Below are positions 1-6,331 of a DNA stretch of 23,684 nt, one piece after another. Position 1 is the stretch's first letter. Each line of letters starts with the position of its first letter. The notes under the pieces are model-generated. The model had not been told where the DNA came from. It was given only the letters and a program-made list of their open reading frames with translations, and ran no database searches. The position numbers and the translations under genes are program-made. Source of the DNA: CAZQSS01 sp964596405 (GTDB lineage Bacteria > Patescibacteriota > Patescibacteriia > Magasanikbacterales > UBA10003); contig CAZQSS010000014.1 in the NCBI GenBank assembly GCA_964596405.1, forward strand, positions 1 through 23,684. The letters are read 5' to 3'.

Positions 1-417
1 ATCTGGCTCAAAAAATATCTTGAGTATGTCCAAGAAAATGGAGAGGTGGCATTTTACTCTACAGACCTTAAGCCATTTGATTCATTTTTTGAGGAAGATT
101 TTTTCAATCTCATGCGCGCGAACTTAAAACGCGGCTACAAAATCCAAAACCAAGTTGGGAGTTGCGGCTTCAAGATTGATTTCGTTATCAGTAATACGAA
201 TACCGGCAAGCGTATCGCGGTAGAATGTGATGGGCCTTGTCATTTCAAAGACGAGATAGACGAAGCATACGGTATTCATATCGAGAGCGACGAGGAACGC
301 CAGCGCGTTCTTGAAGCCGCAGGGTGGAAGTTTTGCCGGATCAAGTATGCTGATTGGATTGATGAAAAGTTTGACCGAGATACTGTAGTTCAAACAATTG
401 TTGATTTATTGAAATAA
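1..417 (+). CDS. C-terminal fragment of a large protein ending in a REase-like (MTES_1575/DUF559-type) domain
   Basis: The frame is open to the left edge, so this is the 3' end of a longer gene; the GTG at 46 is probably internal. The visible part has the pattern of the restriction-endonuclease-fold domain found at the end of large superfamily I helicase-like proteins: an acidic FEEDF segment, a KIDFV strand with the Asp, and the VECDGPCHF core, followed by EERQRVLEAAGWKFCRIKY and DWI. These match the D...ExD core and the 'L...GW...RI...DW' tail of very-short-patch-repair-like domains. Known for the family: such proteins are DNA-processing or defence-related enzymes. Inferred: the missing N-terminal part carries a helicase or another catalytic module. 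The gene ends 78 bases before the likely PEP synthase start, with no clear terminator between. Confidence 0.75.
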   Translation: MWLKKYLEYVQENGEVAFYSTDLKPFDSFFEEDFFNLMRANLKRGYKIQNQVGSCGFKIDFVISNTNTGKRIAVECDGPCHFKDEIDEAYGIHIESDEERQRVLEAAGWKFCRIKYADWIDEKFDRDTVVQTIVDLLK

Positions 418-495
418 TTTAGGCGGTACGCCAGCTAATGCCAAAAAGCTAGTTTGTCTAAGTTTAATAGGGTTTTGATGTTTAAAATAAATTTT

Positions 496-2841
496 ATGCC
501 TAACATTAAATGGTTTAAAGAAATTAGAATTAAAGACGTGCCGAGTGTTGGCGGCAAAAACGCCTCCCTCGGTGAGATGTATTCCCAACTGACCAAAAAA
601 GGGATTAAAATTCCCAACGGTTTTGCCGTGACGGCCGAGGCCTACCGGCATTTTTTAAAACAAAATAAACTGGATAAAAAGATTTATCAGATACTCAGAG
701 GTTTGAATGTTAAAGACGTTCACAAACTAGCGCAGGTGGGGCAACAAATCCGCGTCATGATTATCACTTCAAAAATTCCGGAAAAAGTTCAAAAAGACAT
801 TCTTACTGCCTATAATCAATTAAACAATAAGAGTTTTGCTGATGTAGCTGTGCGTTCATCAGCCACGGCGGAGGATTTACCCACCGCTTCGTTCGCCGGT
901 CAGCAGGAATCATATTTGAATGTTCAGGGCGAAGAAGGATTGTTGATTGCCGTGAAAAAATGTTATGCCTCGCTTTTTACCAACCGCGCGATTGCTTATC
1001 GCGTCCATCAGGGTTTTAAACATGAAAAGGTGGCCTTATCGGTCGGCGTGCAAAAAATGGTGCGCTCAGACAAAGCCTCTTCCGGCGTGATGTTTACTTT
1101 GGATACGGAATCCGGTTTTGAAGGCGTGGTGTTGGTCAATGGCAGTTGGGGCTTAGGTGAAAATATTGTCAAAGGCCGGGTCAATCCGGATCAATTTTTT
1201 GTTTTCAAAAAAACATTAGAACAGGGTTTTCCTTCCATCATCAGCCGCCGGCTGGGTTCTAAAGAAAAAAAACTGATTTACGCCGCGGCCAATCACACCA
1301 TCCAAAAAATCGTTTCATCTCAAGATCGTCAAAGGTTTTGTCTGACCGATAAAGAAGTTATCCAGTTGGCTAAATGGGCCATGACCATTGAAAAACACTA
1401 TGGTCATCCGCAAGATATTGAATGGGCTAAAGATGGCCTTACCAGTGAAATATATATTGTTCAATCCCGGCCCGAAACCATTCATCGCAAGGCCAACCAC
1501 ACGATTGAAGAGTATCAGCTCAAACATCGCGGTAAAATTTTGGTTGAAGGTTTGGCCGTGGGCGAGAAAATCGGGGCGGGCAAGGCTCGGGTGATGTTGA
1601 ACCCCAAAGAAATGAAAAAGTTTAAGCACGGCGAAGTGTTGGTGACACGGATTACCGATCCGGATTGGGAGCCGTTGATGCGGATTGCCTCAGCCATTGT
1701 CACCGAGCAGGGCGGCAAAACCTCGCACGCGGCCATTGTCAGCCGCGAGCTCGGCGTTACTTGCGTGGTCGGCACCGGTAACGCTACCAGAGTCATCAAA
1801 ACAGGTCAGCCAATTACCGTCTCCAGCGCCGAAGGCGAACACGGGTTTGTTTATCAAGGTATTTTGCCTTTCAATATCAAAAAAACCGAGCTCAAAAAAC
1901 TCAAGCCCATCAAAACCAAAATTATGATGAATGTGGGTGAGCCGGATTCGGCTTTCAAATTTTCTTTCCTACCCAACGACGGCGTGGGTTTGGCGCGCGA
2001 GGAGTTTATCTTTTTAACGTACATTAAATTGCATCCGCTGGCGCTTATAAATTATAAAAATCAGCCGGCCAAGATCAAACATGAAATAGACAAACTCACA
2101 ATCGGCTACAAAGATAAAAAGCAATATTTGGTTGACCGCTTGGCCGAGGGGATTGCTATGATTGGCGCGGCGTTTTATCCCAAACCGGTGATTGTGCGTT
2201 TTTCCGATTTTAAGACCAACGAATACGCGGCTTTGGTTGGCGGCGCTCAATACGAACCCAAAGAAGAAAATCCCATGCTTGGTTGGCGTGGCGCCTCGCG
2301 TTATTATGATCCCAAATTCAAGCCGGCTTTTATGCTGGAATGCGCGGCCATTCGCAAAGTCCGCGAAGAATGGGGGCTCAAAAATGTGATTGTCATGGTG
2401 CCTTTTTGCCGTACCATTAAAGAAGGCGAGGCGGTGCTTAAAGTAATGGCCGAGGCGGGTTTAAAGCGGGGGAAAGACGGTTTGCAAGTTTATGTGATGG
2501 TGGAAATCCCGAGCAATGTGATATTGGCCAAAGAGTTTGCTCAGATTTTTGACGGCTTTTCCATCGGCTCTAATGATTTGACCCAGCTGACGCTCGGCGT
2601 GGATCGGGATTCTAGTTTGGTCGCTCACATCTACGACGAAAGAAACGAAGCGGTTAAAATATTATTGCGACAAGTGATCGCGGTAGCGCATAAAGAAAAG
2701 ATTAAGGTCGGTATCTGCGGCCAAGCGCCAAGTGATTATCCGGATTTTGCCAAATTTTTGGTTAAAGAGGGGATAGACAGTCTTTCCCTTAATCCGGACA
2801 TGGTCGTCAAAACCCGCAAAATGTTGGAGGGGATAAAGTAG
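496..2841 (+). CDS. ppsA: Phosphoenolpyruvate synthase (pyruvate, water dikinase)
   Basis: Converts pyruvate and ATP to phosphoenolpyruvate, AMP and phosphate in the cytosol (gluconeogenic direction). The protein has the full three-part layout. The N-terminal ATP-grasp domain includes VGGKNASLGEM and VRSSATAEDLPTASFAGQQE. The central swivelling domain holds the phosphohistidine motif GGKTSHAAIVSRELG. The C-terminal PEP/pyruvate barrel contains FSIGSNDLTQL and the catalytic-Cys segment VGICGQAPSDYPDF. All key residues are present and the length (781 aa) is normal. I chose the ATG at 496 because MPNIKWFKEI fits the usual N-terminus. An in-frame ATG at 478 (AGGG five bases upstream) and a TTG at 454 are alternatives that would add 6 or 14 residues. 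The next gene follows after 6 bases, so the two are probably co-transcribed. Confidence 0.95.
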   Translation: MPNIKWFKEIRIKDVPSVGGKNASLGEMYSQLTKKGIKIPNGFAVTAEAYRHFLKQNKLDKKIYQILRGLNVKDVHKLAQVGQQIRVMIITSKIPEKVQKDILTAYNQLNNKSFADVAVRSSATAEDLPTASFAGQQESYLNVQGEEGLLIAVKKCYASLFTNRAIAYRVHQGFKHEKVALSVGVQKMVRSDKASSGVMFTLDTESGFEGVVLVNGSWGLGENIVKGRVNPDQFFVFKKTLEQGFPSIISRRLGSKEKKLIYAAANHTIQKIVSSQDRQRFCLTDKEVIQLAKWAMTIEKHYGHPQDIEWAKDGLTSEIYIVQSRPETIHRKANHTIEEYQLKHRGKILVEGLAVGEKIGAGKARVMLNPKEMKKFKHGEVLVTRITDPDWEPLMRIASAIVTEQGGKTSHAAIVSRELGVTCVVGTGNATRVIKTGQPITVSSAEGEHGFVYQGILPFNIKKTELKKLKPIKTKIMMNVGEPDSAFKFSFLPNDGVGLAREEFIFLTYIKLHPLALINYKNQPAKIKHEIDKLTIGYKDKKQYLVDRLAEGIAMIGAAFYPKPVIVRFSDFKTNEYAALVGGAQYEPKEENPMLGWRGASRYYDPKFKPAFMLECAAIRKVREEWGLKNVIVMVPFCRTIKEGEAVLKVMAEAGLKRGKDGLQVYVMVEIPSNVILAKEFAQIFDGFSIGSNDLTQLTLGVDRDSSLVAHIYDERNEAVKILLRQVIAVAHKEKIKVGICGQAPSDYPDFAKFLVKEGIDSLSLNPDMVVKTRKMLEGIK

Positions 2842-2847
2842 AAAGGT

Positions 2848-4077
2848 ATGTTTAGGGCTCAAAAAGTAATTCAAGTCGTGTTGATTTTAGCCGGGGCGGG
2901 TTTTTTGATTTTTGTTATTTGGTTTTATTATCAAAATTTGCGGGGGATTGGGCCGGCCTTGGAAAAGCCGCCGGCGGACGTCACTCAAGTTATTCAAAAT
3001 GACTCCGGATTTAAAATGCCGGCCGGATTTTCTTTGTCTGTTTTGGCCAAGGATTTGCCCGGTGTCCGCGTGATGATCTTTGATAAAGACAATAATTTAT
3101 GGCTGAGTCAGACCAGACAAGGCAAGATAACTAAAACTACGCTCAAGAACGGTCAGGTAGCGGAGCAAAAAACTATTTTGAGTGGTCTACAAAATCCGCA
3201 TGGTTTGGCTTTTGATCCGGAAAACCCCAATATTCTCTACCTTGCCGAAGAAACTAAGATATCCAAAACAGAGATAACACCAGTCGGCGCCGGGCCGCTT
3301 CAAAAAATTATTGATTTGCCCAAAGGCGGCAATCATTTTACGCGCACCTTGGGTTTTGGGCCGGATGGCCGCCTTTACGTTTCTATTGGTTCCACCTGCA
3401 ATGTTTGCCGCGAAACGGATCCGCGTTATGCCTCAATCTGGTCATTGAAAAAAGACGGCAGCGATTTTAAACAACTGGCCAAGGGGTTGCGCAACAGCGT
3501 TTTCTTTATCTGGAATCAAAAAGACGGCAAAATGTGGGCAACCGAGATGGGACGCGATCTTTTGGGCGACGATATCCCGCCGGATGAGGTTAATATTATT
3601 GATACTCAAAGTCCCACGGTTTTAAATTACGGTTGGCCTGTCTGTTACGGCGGAAAAAATATCCACGACACTAAGTTTGATAAAAATACTTACATTCGCA
3701 ATCCGTGTCAGGCGCCGTTTGAGTTGCCTAGTCAGATTGATTTGCCGGCGCATTCGGCGCCCCTGGGATTGGCTTTTGTCCCTGCCTCTTCGGCAGGCAG
3801 GCCGGCCAATTCCGTTTGGCCTAAAGAATATCAGAATAATCTGATTGTGGCTTTTCATGGTTCGTGGAACAGAAGCGTGCCCACGGGCTATAAACTCGTC
3901 AGACTTATTTTGGATAACAACGGCAACGAGATTGTCCAGGAAGATTTTATCACCGGTTGGCTCACGCCGCAGGGCGCCATTGGTCGCCCGGTAGACGTTA
4001 TTTTTGACACCGCCGGCAATCTTTACGTCTCGGATGATAAGGCGGGTGTAATTTATAAGGTGGAATATAAAAAGTAG
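2848..4077 (+). CDS. Membrane-anchored PQQ-dependent sugar dehydrogenase-like (glucose/sorbosone dehydrogenase) protein
   Basis: An N-terminal hydrophobic segment (about residues 6-27) anchors the protein, leaving a beta-propeller outside the membrane. Family features visible are NPHGLAFDP, NHFTRTLGFGPDGRLYVSIG, the paired Cys segment STCNVC (residues 182-187), the DEVNII stretch, YGWPVCYGG, APLGLAF and VAFHGSWNRS. This is the soluble aldose sugar dehydrogenase/sorbosone dehydrogenase fold. Family members oxidise sugars with PQQ, but many homologues have no proven activity and no PQQ synthesis gene is visible here. Oddity: about residues 312-319 (PASSAGRP) are encoded by a perfect DNA palindrome at 3781-3797 and look like a repeat inserted into a surface loop. 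The gene starts 6 bases after ppsA and is followed 8 bases later by a secreted-protein gene. Confidence 0.85.
   Translation: MFRAQKVIQVVLILAGAGFLIFVIWFYYQNLRGIGPALEKPPADVTQVIQNDSGFKMPAGFSLSVLAKDLPGVRVMIFDKDNNLWLSQTRQGKITKTTLKNGQVAEQKTILSGLQNPHGLAFDPENPNILYLAEETKISKTEITPVGAGPLQKIIDLPKGGNHFTRTLGFGPDGRLYVSIGSTCNVCRETDPRYASIWSLKKDGSDFKQLAKGLRNSVFFIWNQKDGKMWATEMGRDLLGDDIPPDEVNIIDTQSPTVLNYGWPVCYGGKNIHDTKFDKNTYIRNPCQAPFELPSQIDLPAHSAPLGLAFVPASSAGRPANSVWPKEYQNNLIVAFHGSWNRSVPTGYKLVRLILDNNGNEIVQEDFITGWLTPQGAIGRPVDVIFDTAGNLYVSDDKAGVIYKVEYKK
3781..3797. repeat. Palindrome inside the sugar-dehydrogenase-like gene
   Basis: CCTGCC, loop TCTTC, GGCAGG. It encodes PASSAGR in a loop between two conserved strands and appears to be an in-frame insertion of a small palindromic repeat. 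Confidence 0.6.
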
Positions 4078-4085
4078 CGAACAAT

Positions 4086-4736
4086 ATGTTTTTTACAAAA
4101 TTTAAAATTTCAATCTTTTTAATCCTGGCGGCTTTGGCTTTGCCTGGGGCCGTTTCGGCGCATCAACCCAAAATTGTGGAACAAAGCCCGGTGTTGGTGA
4201 CCGAACCGGAAGTTTCCAAGGCTTACTACGGCGAACTGGCGGGGGAGTCGATTTTGTTTGAAATTGACGCGGCCGCCCCGTTTAAACTATATGCCGGTTT
4301 GTTGGTGCCGGATCGGCCCGGGGTAGAGAAAAATATATCGGCTTTAATTTCCAAAGATGGCGAGTTTTTTGCTTTTTCAGACGGGGCGAGTTTTAATTGG
4401 CAGCCGTTTTATGAGCCTTACGGCGGTGATAAATATTTTCAAGGTCCGGAAATCAAACAAGACGCGCCAGCCGGTCACTATGTAGTAGAAGTCTTTGGTC
4501 CGGAATATAATGGAAAATATGTATTGGCGGTCGGCGAGCAGGAAAAATTTGCTCTGAAAGAAATAGTAGGGACCTATAAAACTTTATATCATCTTAAAAA
4601 AGATTTTTTTGGCCAGCCGGGCTGGATGATACTTTTTAACCGCATCAGTTTGTTTGTTTTTGGGCCGGTAATCTTAACTGTTTTCTTGTTAGCAGTGATG
4701 GGGATAATTATTTATAAATACAAAAGCAAACGATAA
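4086..4736 (+). CDS. Secreted protein with signal peptide and C-terminal membrane anchor, function unknown
   Basis: I do not recognise a named family. The N-terminus is a clear signal peptide: a Lys-containing start, a hydrophobic core to about residue 24, and a VSA/H cleavage site near residue 25. The middle (about 26-175) looks like an extracytoplasmic beta-rich domain with many Tyr, Phe and Gly residues, including EPYGGDKYFQGPEIKQD and GHYVVEVFGPEYNGKYVLAVG, where the latter resembles the final strands of a pre-peptidase or immunoglobulin-like sandwich. A C-terminal transmembrane helix (about 188-210) ends in a short basic cytoplasmic tail, KYKSKR. It lies 8 bases after the sugar-dehydrogenase-like gene and 3 bases before the zinc-ribbon gene, so the three probably share a transcript and may act together at the cell surface. 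Confidence 0.75.
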   Translation: MFFTKFKISIFLILAALALPGAVSAHQPKIVEQSPVLVTEPEVSKAYYGELAGESILFEIDAAAPFKLYAGLLVPDRPGVEKNISALISKDGEFFAFSDGASFNWQPFYEPYGGDKYFQGPEIKQDAPAGHYVVEVFGPEYNGKYVLAVGEQEKFALKEIVGTYKTLYHLKKDFFGQPGWMILFNRISLFVFGPVILTVFLLAVMGIIIYKYKSKR

Positions 4737-4739
4737 AAT

Positions 4740-5057
4740 ATGTCATTGATTAAATGTTCCGAGTGCCAATCGGAGATGTCGGACAAGGCCTTGGCGTGTC
4801 CCAAGTGCGGCCATCCCAACAAACTCAAAAAAGGACAAATTGACGGGCTAGAGATGATTCGACAGGATAGCAAGAAATGGAAACTGGTAAAATTAATTTC
4901 CGGATTAATTTTTGTGGTGGCGATGGTGGGCTTTTTTTTGCGGGCGATGAAAACCGGGCTCAACGACCCGTATGTGGAGGTTTGGGCTGGGGCCATGGGC
5001 TTGGGTTTCGCCGGGTTTTTGTTCGGCCGGCTCGGCGCCTGGTGGAATCGCTTGTAG
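4740..5057 (+). CDS. Small zinc-ribbon membrane protein
   Basis: A 105-residue protein with an N-terminal zinc ribbon, Cys6, Cys9, Cys20 and Cys23 in the pattern CxxC...CxxC (KCSECQ and ACPKCGH). Two hydrophobic segments follow, at about 49-70 and 79-102. The charged linker between ribbon and membrane suggests the ribbon is cytoplasmic. This arrangement is common among uncharacterised bacterial proteins and gives no specific function. It begins 3 bases after the preceding stop and is the last gene before a good intrinsic terminator at 5081-5108, so it closes the four-gene unit that starts at ppsA. Confidence 0.8.
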   Translation: MSLIKCSECQSEMSDKALACPKCGHPNKLKKGQIDGLEMIRQDSKKWKLVKLISGLIFVVAMVGFFLRAMKTGLNDPYVEVWAGAMGLGFAGFLFGRLGAWWNRL

Positions 5058-5080
5058 TGTTAAATTTAAATCACTTTAAG

Positions 5081-5108
5081 ACCGCCCTTGAAATTTGGGT
5101 GGTTTTTT
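5081..5108 (+). terminator. Intrinsic terminator after the ppsA-to-zinc-ribbon unit
   Basis: The stem ACCGCCC (5081-5087) pairs with GGGTGGT (5097-5103, one G-U) across a 9-base loop and is followed by a run of six T. The loop also contains the -35 box of the next promoter. Confidence 0.85.
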
Positions 5109-5116
5109 GTTATAAT
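5088..5116 (+). promoter_or_regulatory. Sigma-70-type promoter for the HAD phosphatase gene, embedded in the terminator
   Basis: TTGAAA (5088-5093), a 17-base spacer and a perfect TATAAT (5111-5116). Transcription would begin near 5123, giving a leader of about 17 bases before the ATG at 5140. The -35 box is the loop and the spacer is the 3' half of the terminator hairpin, so one short stretch ends one unit and starts the next. Confidence 0.8.
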
Positions 5117-5139
5117 TGAGATGATGAGACATTAAGCGT

Positions 5140-5841
5140 ATGAAGAGAAAGAAACAAAGAAAAGTCGCCATATTTGACATTGACGGCACCATTTTCCGCT
5201 CCAGTCTTTTAATTGAGATTACCGAGGCCATGGTGCAGGAGGGTATTTTGCCCTGGAAAGTCAGAAATCTCTATGCCGAGGCGTATAAGCGCTGGCGCGA
5301 ACGCAAGGGTCCATATGATGATTATATTGCCGGTGTGGTGGCGGCTTTTGAGGGTAACATTGAGGGCGTCAAGTATAAGGATTTTCACCGAGTGGCCAAG
5401 AAGGTGGTTTCGTTTTATAAAAATAGAGTTTATATTTTTACTCGCGATTTGGTAAAAAATTTAAGACGCCGCGGCTATTTTTTACTGGCCATTTCCAATT
5501 CACCCAAAGATGTTTTGGACGAGTTTTGCAAGGAGCTGGGTTTTAATAAAGTTTACGGTCGGATCTACGAGATAGATAAAAAGGGTAAACTGACCGGCGA
5601 AACCCAGTATTTGGATTTGATCCGCGATAAATCTAAAATTGTGGAGCGCGCCATTGAAAAAGAAAATTTGACTTTGCGCGGATCCTACGGGGTGGGGGAT
5701 ACGGAAAGCGACGTGCCGTTTTTGAAAATGGTTTCCAAGCCTTACTGTTTTAACCCCAATCGCCGTTTGCATGATTATGCCCGCCGAGTGGGCTGGGAAA
5801 TTGTGGTGGAAAGAAAAGATGTGATTTATTCTGTTAAGTGA
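5140..5841 (+). CDS. HAD superfamily phosphatase, subclass IB (SerB-like)
   Basis: A cytosolic phosphohydrolase of the haloacid dehalogenase fold. Motif I is FDIDGT with the nucleophile Asp13 and general acid Asp15. Motif II is the Ser in LAISNSP, motif III a Lys in the region before GSYGVGD, and motif IV is GVGDTESDVPFL with the metal-binding acids. The helical cap between motifs I and II places it in subclass IB, which includes phosphoserine phosphatases, but the substrate cannot be read from sequence; many such CPR proteins act on unidentified phosphomonoesters. The 233-residue length is usual. It has its own promoter at 5088-5116 and is followed three bases after its stop by element A. 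Confidence 0.88.
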   Translation: MKRKKQRKVAIFDIDGTIFRSSLLIEITEAMVQEGILPWKVRNLYAEAYKRWRERKGPYDDYIAGVVAAFEGNIEGVKYKDFHRVAKKVVSFYKNRVYIFTRDLVKNLRRRGYFLLAISNSPKDVLDEFCKELGFNKVYGRIYEIDKKGKLTGETQYLDLIRDKSKIVERAIEKENLTLRGSYGVGDTESDVPFLKMVSKPYCFNPNRRLHDYARRVGWEIVVERKDVIYSVK

Positions 5842-5844
5842 AAT

Positions 5845-5987
5845 TATGCCCAGTAATACAACCCCGCAAGTTTCGCTTCGCGAAACAAAAGGCAAGCTGT
5901 GTTACTAGGCGGTTAAACTAAGAATTAAGAGTTAGATTAAAAAATCCCCAAGTGATGAAATCATGCGGGGTTGATATACTGGGTATG
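5845..5987 (+). mobile_element. Element A (family alpha): inverted-repeat hairpin element ending on a start codon
   Basis: Bounded by TATG on both sides (5845-5848 and 5984-5987). The left end reads ATGCCCAGTAATACAACCCC. The right end is its imperfect inverse, containing GCGGGGTTGATATACTGGGT. A left hairpin GTTTCGC/GCGAAAC (loop TTC) lies just inside the left end. A right hairpin at 5946-5970 has CCCC/GGGG outer pairs, a 3/3 internal loop, TGAT/ATCA inner pairs and a GAA loop. The right-hand TATG holds the ATG (5985) of the 45-residue gene. Without the element and one TATG, that gene would start four bases after the HAD stop, normal operon spacing. It is nearly identical at its ends to copies B, C and D. 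No transposase is encoded. Confidence 0.85.
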
Positions 5988-6122
5988 ATAGTTAAAAAGA
6001 AAGATGGCTATTCTGTTATCTCGGAAAAGAGCGGGCGGAATTTGGGCGGACCATACAAAACCAAAGCCGAGGCTAAAAAACGTCTGCGGCAAGTGGAGTA
6101 TTATAAAAATTTAAAAAAATAA
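5985..6122 (+). CDS. 45-residue basic protein, conserved small family, function unknown
   Basis: A small ORF with the sequence pattern KKDGYSVISEKSGRNLGGPY followed by KTKAEAKKRLRQVEYYK. I recognise this as a short family found in phage and CPR genomes ('x-GGPYxTxxEAxxRLxQVEYxK'); no function is established that I know of. The Tyr/Lys/Arg content suggests a nucleic-acid-associated role, which is only a guess. Its ATG is supplied by the right end of element A. An in-frame upstream ATG inside the element would add MKSCGVDILG, but the conserved family begins near the element boundary. A strong hairpin terminator follows at once. Confidence 0.7.
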   Translation: MIVKKKDGYSVISEKSGRNLGGPYKTKAEAKKRLRQVEYYKNLKK

Positions 6123-6260
6123 TAAAGAGGTCTGCGTCGCAGGCCTCTTTTAAGCTTCCAGAGTAGTTTGGCGAAGCATATCCGTTTTAAGGAGGATAAA
6201 AACGAAACACCTCACCAAACTTCTTTGAAAGCCCACGCGGTTTAAGGTTGTTTTTAACAA
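6115..6260 (-). ncRNA. Putative structured small RNA, about 140 nt, with an anti-Shine-Dalgarno-like loop
   Basis: On the minus strand a near-consensus promoter (6267-6295) leads into about 140 bases with no convincing ORF, ending in a strong terminator hairpin (6124-6150) and a T-rich tract. Folding by eye gives a long irregular hairpin: GCUUUC with GGAAGC; AGUUUGGUGAGGU with GCUUCGCCAAACU (13 pairs, some G-U); and an inner stem CGUUUU/AAAACG presenting a 10-base loop UAUCCUCCUU. The loop contains CCUCCUU, the same sequence as the anti-Shine-Dalgarno end of 16S rRNA. A rod with interruptions recalls 6S RNA, but I cannot match conserved 6S features. SRP RNA and RNase P RNA do not fit. Confidence 0.6.
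6124..6151. terminator. Bidirectional terminator between the 45-residue gene and the small RNA
   Basis: AAAGAGG (6124-6130) pairs with CCTCTTT (6144-6150), extended inward by CTG/CAG. T-rich tracts lie on both sides, so it can stop transcripts of the + strand gene and of the minus-strand RNA. Confidence 0.8.
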
Positions 6261-6266
6261 TATATT

Positions 6267-6295
6267 ATGATAGCACAAAACCGGCTTTCTGTCAA
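6267..6295 (-). promoter_or_regulatory. Strong sigma-70-type promoter for the small RNA
   Basis: Minus strand TTGACA (6290-6295), a 17-base spacer and TATCAT (6267-6272). This is one of the best promoter matches in the window, and its first product is the untranslated stretch 6260-6115. The spacer overlaps the terminator of the gene at 6332-7531. Confidence 0.8.
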
Positions 6296-6310
6296 GTAAA
6301 AAGCCGGTTT
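6278..6310 (-). terminator. Terminator hairpin for the 6332-9943 operon
   Basis: AAACCGGCTTT (6278-6288) and AAAGCCGGTTT (6300-6310) form an 11-base-pair stem. Read on the minus strand it ends in TTTT before GTG, a short T-run. It lies 22 bases beyond the stop of the HtrA-like gene. Confidence 0.65.
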
Positions 6311-6331
6311 ATTTTGGAATTTTATCTAGAT

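Noticed and set aside
454..495. TTG start (454) or ATG (478) for PEP synthase
   Set aside because: Residues before MPNIKWFKEI do not fit the family; the ATG at 496 gives the usual N-terminus. The ATG at 478 remains possible.
418..495. A further start-codon element before ppsA
   Set aside because: The TTTTATGCC context resembles a left end, but neither the inverted-repeat ends nor the hairpins of families alpha or beta are present.
6115..6260. SRP RNA or RNase P RNA as identity of the small RNA
   Set aside because: No GGAA-capped SRP hairpin with its conserved neighbours, and far too short for RNase P RNA.
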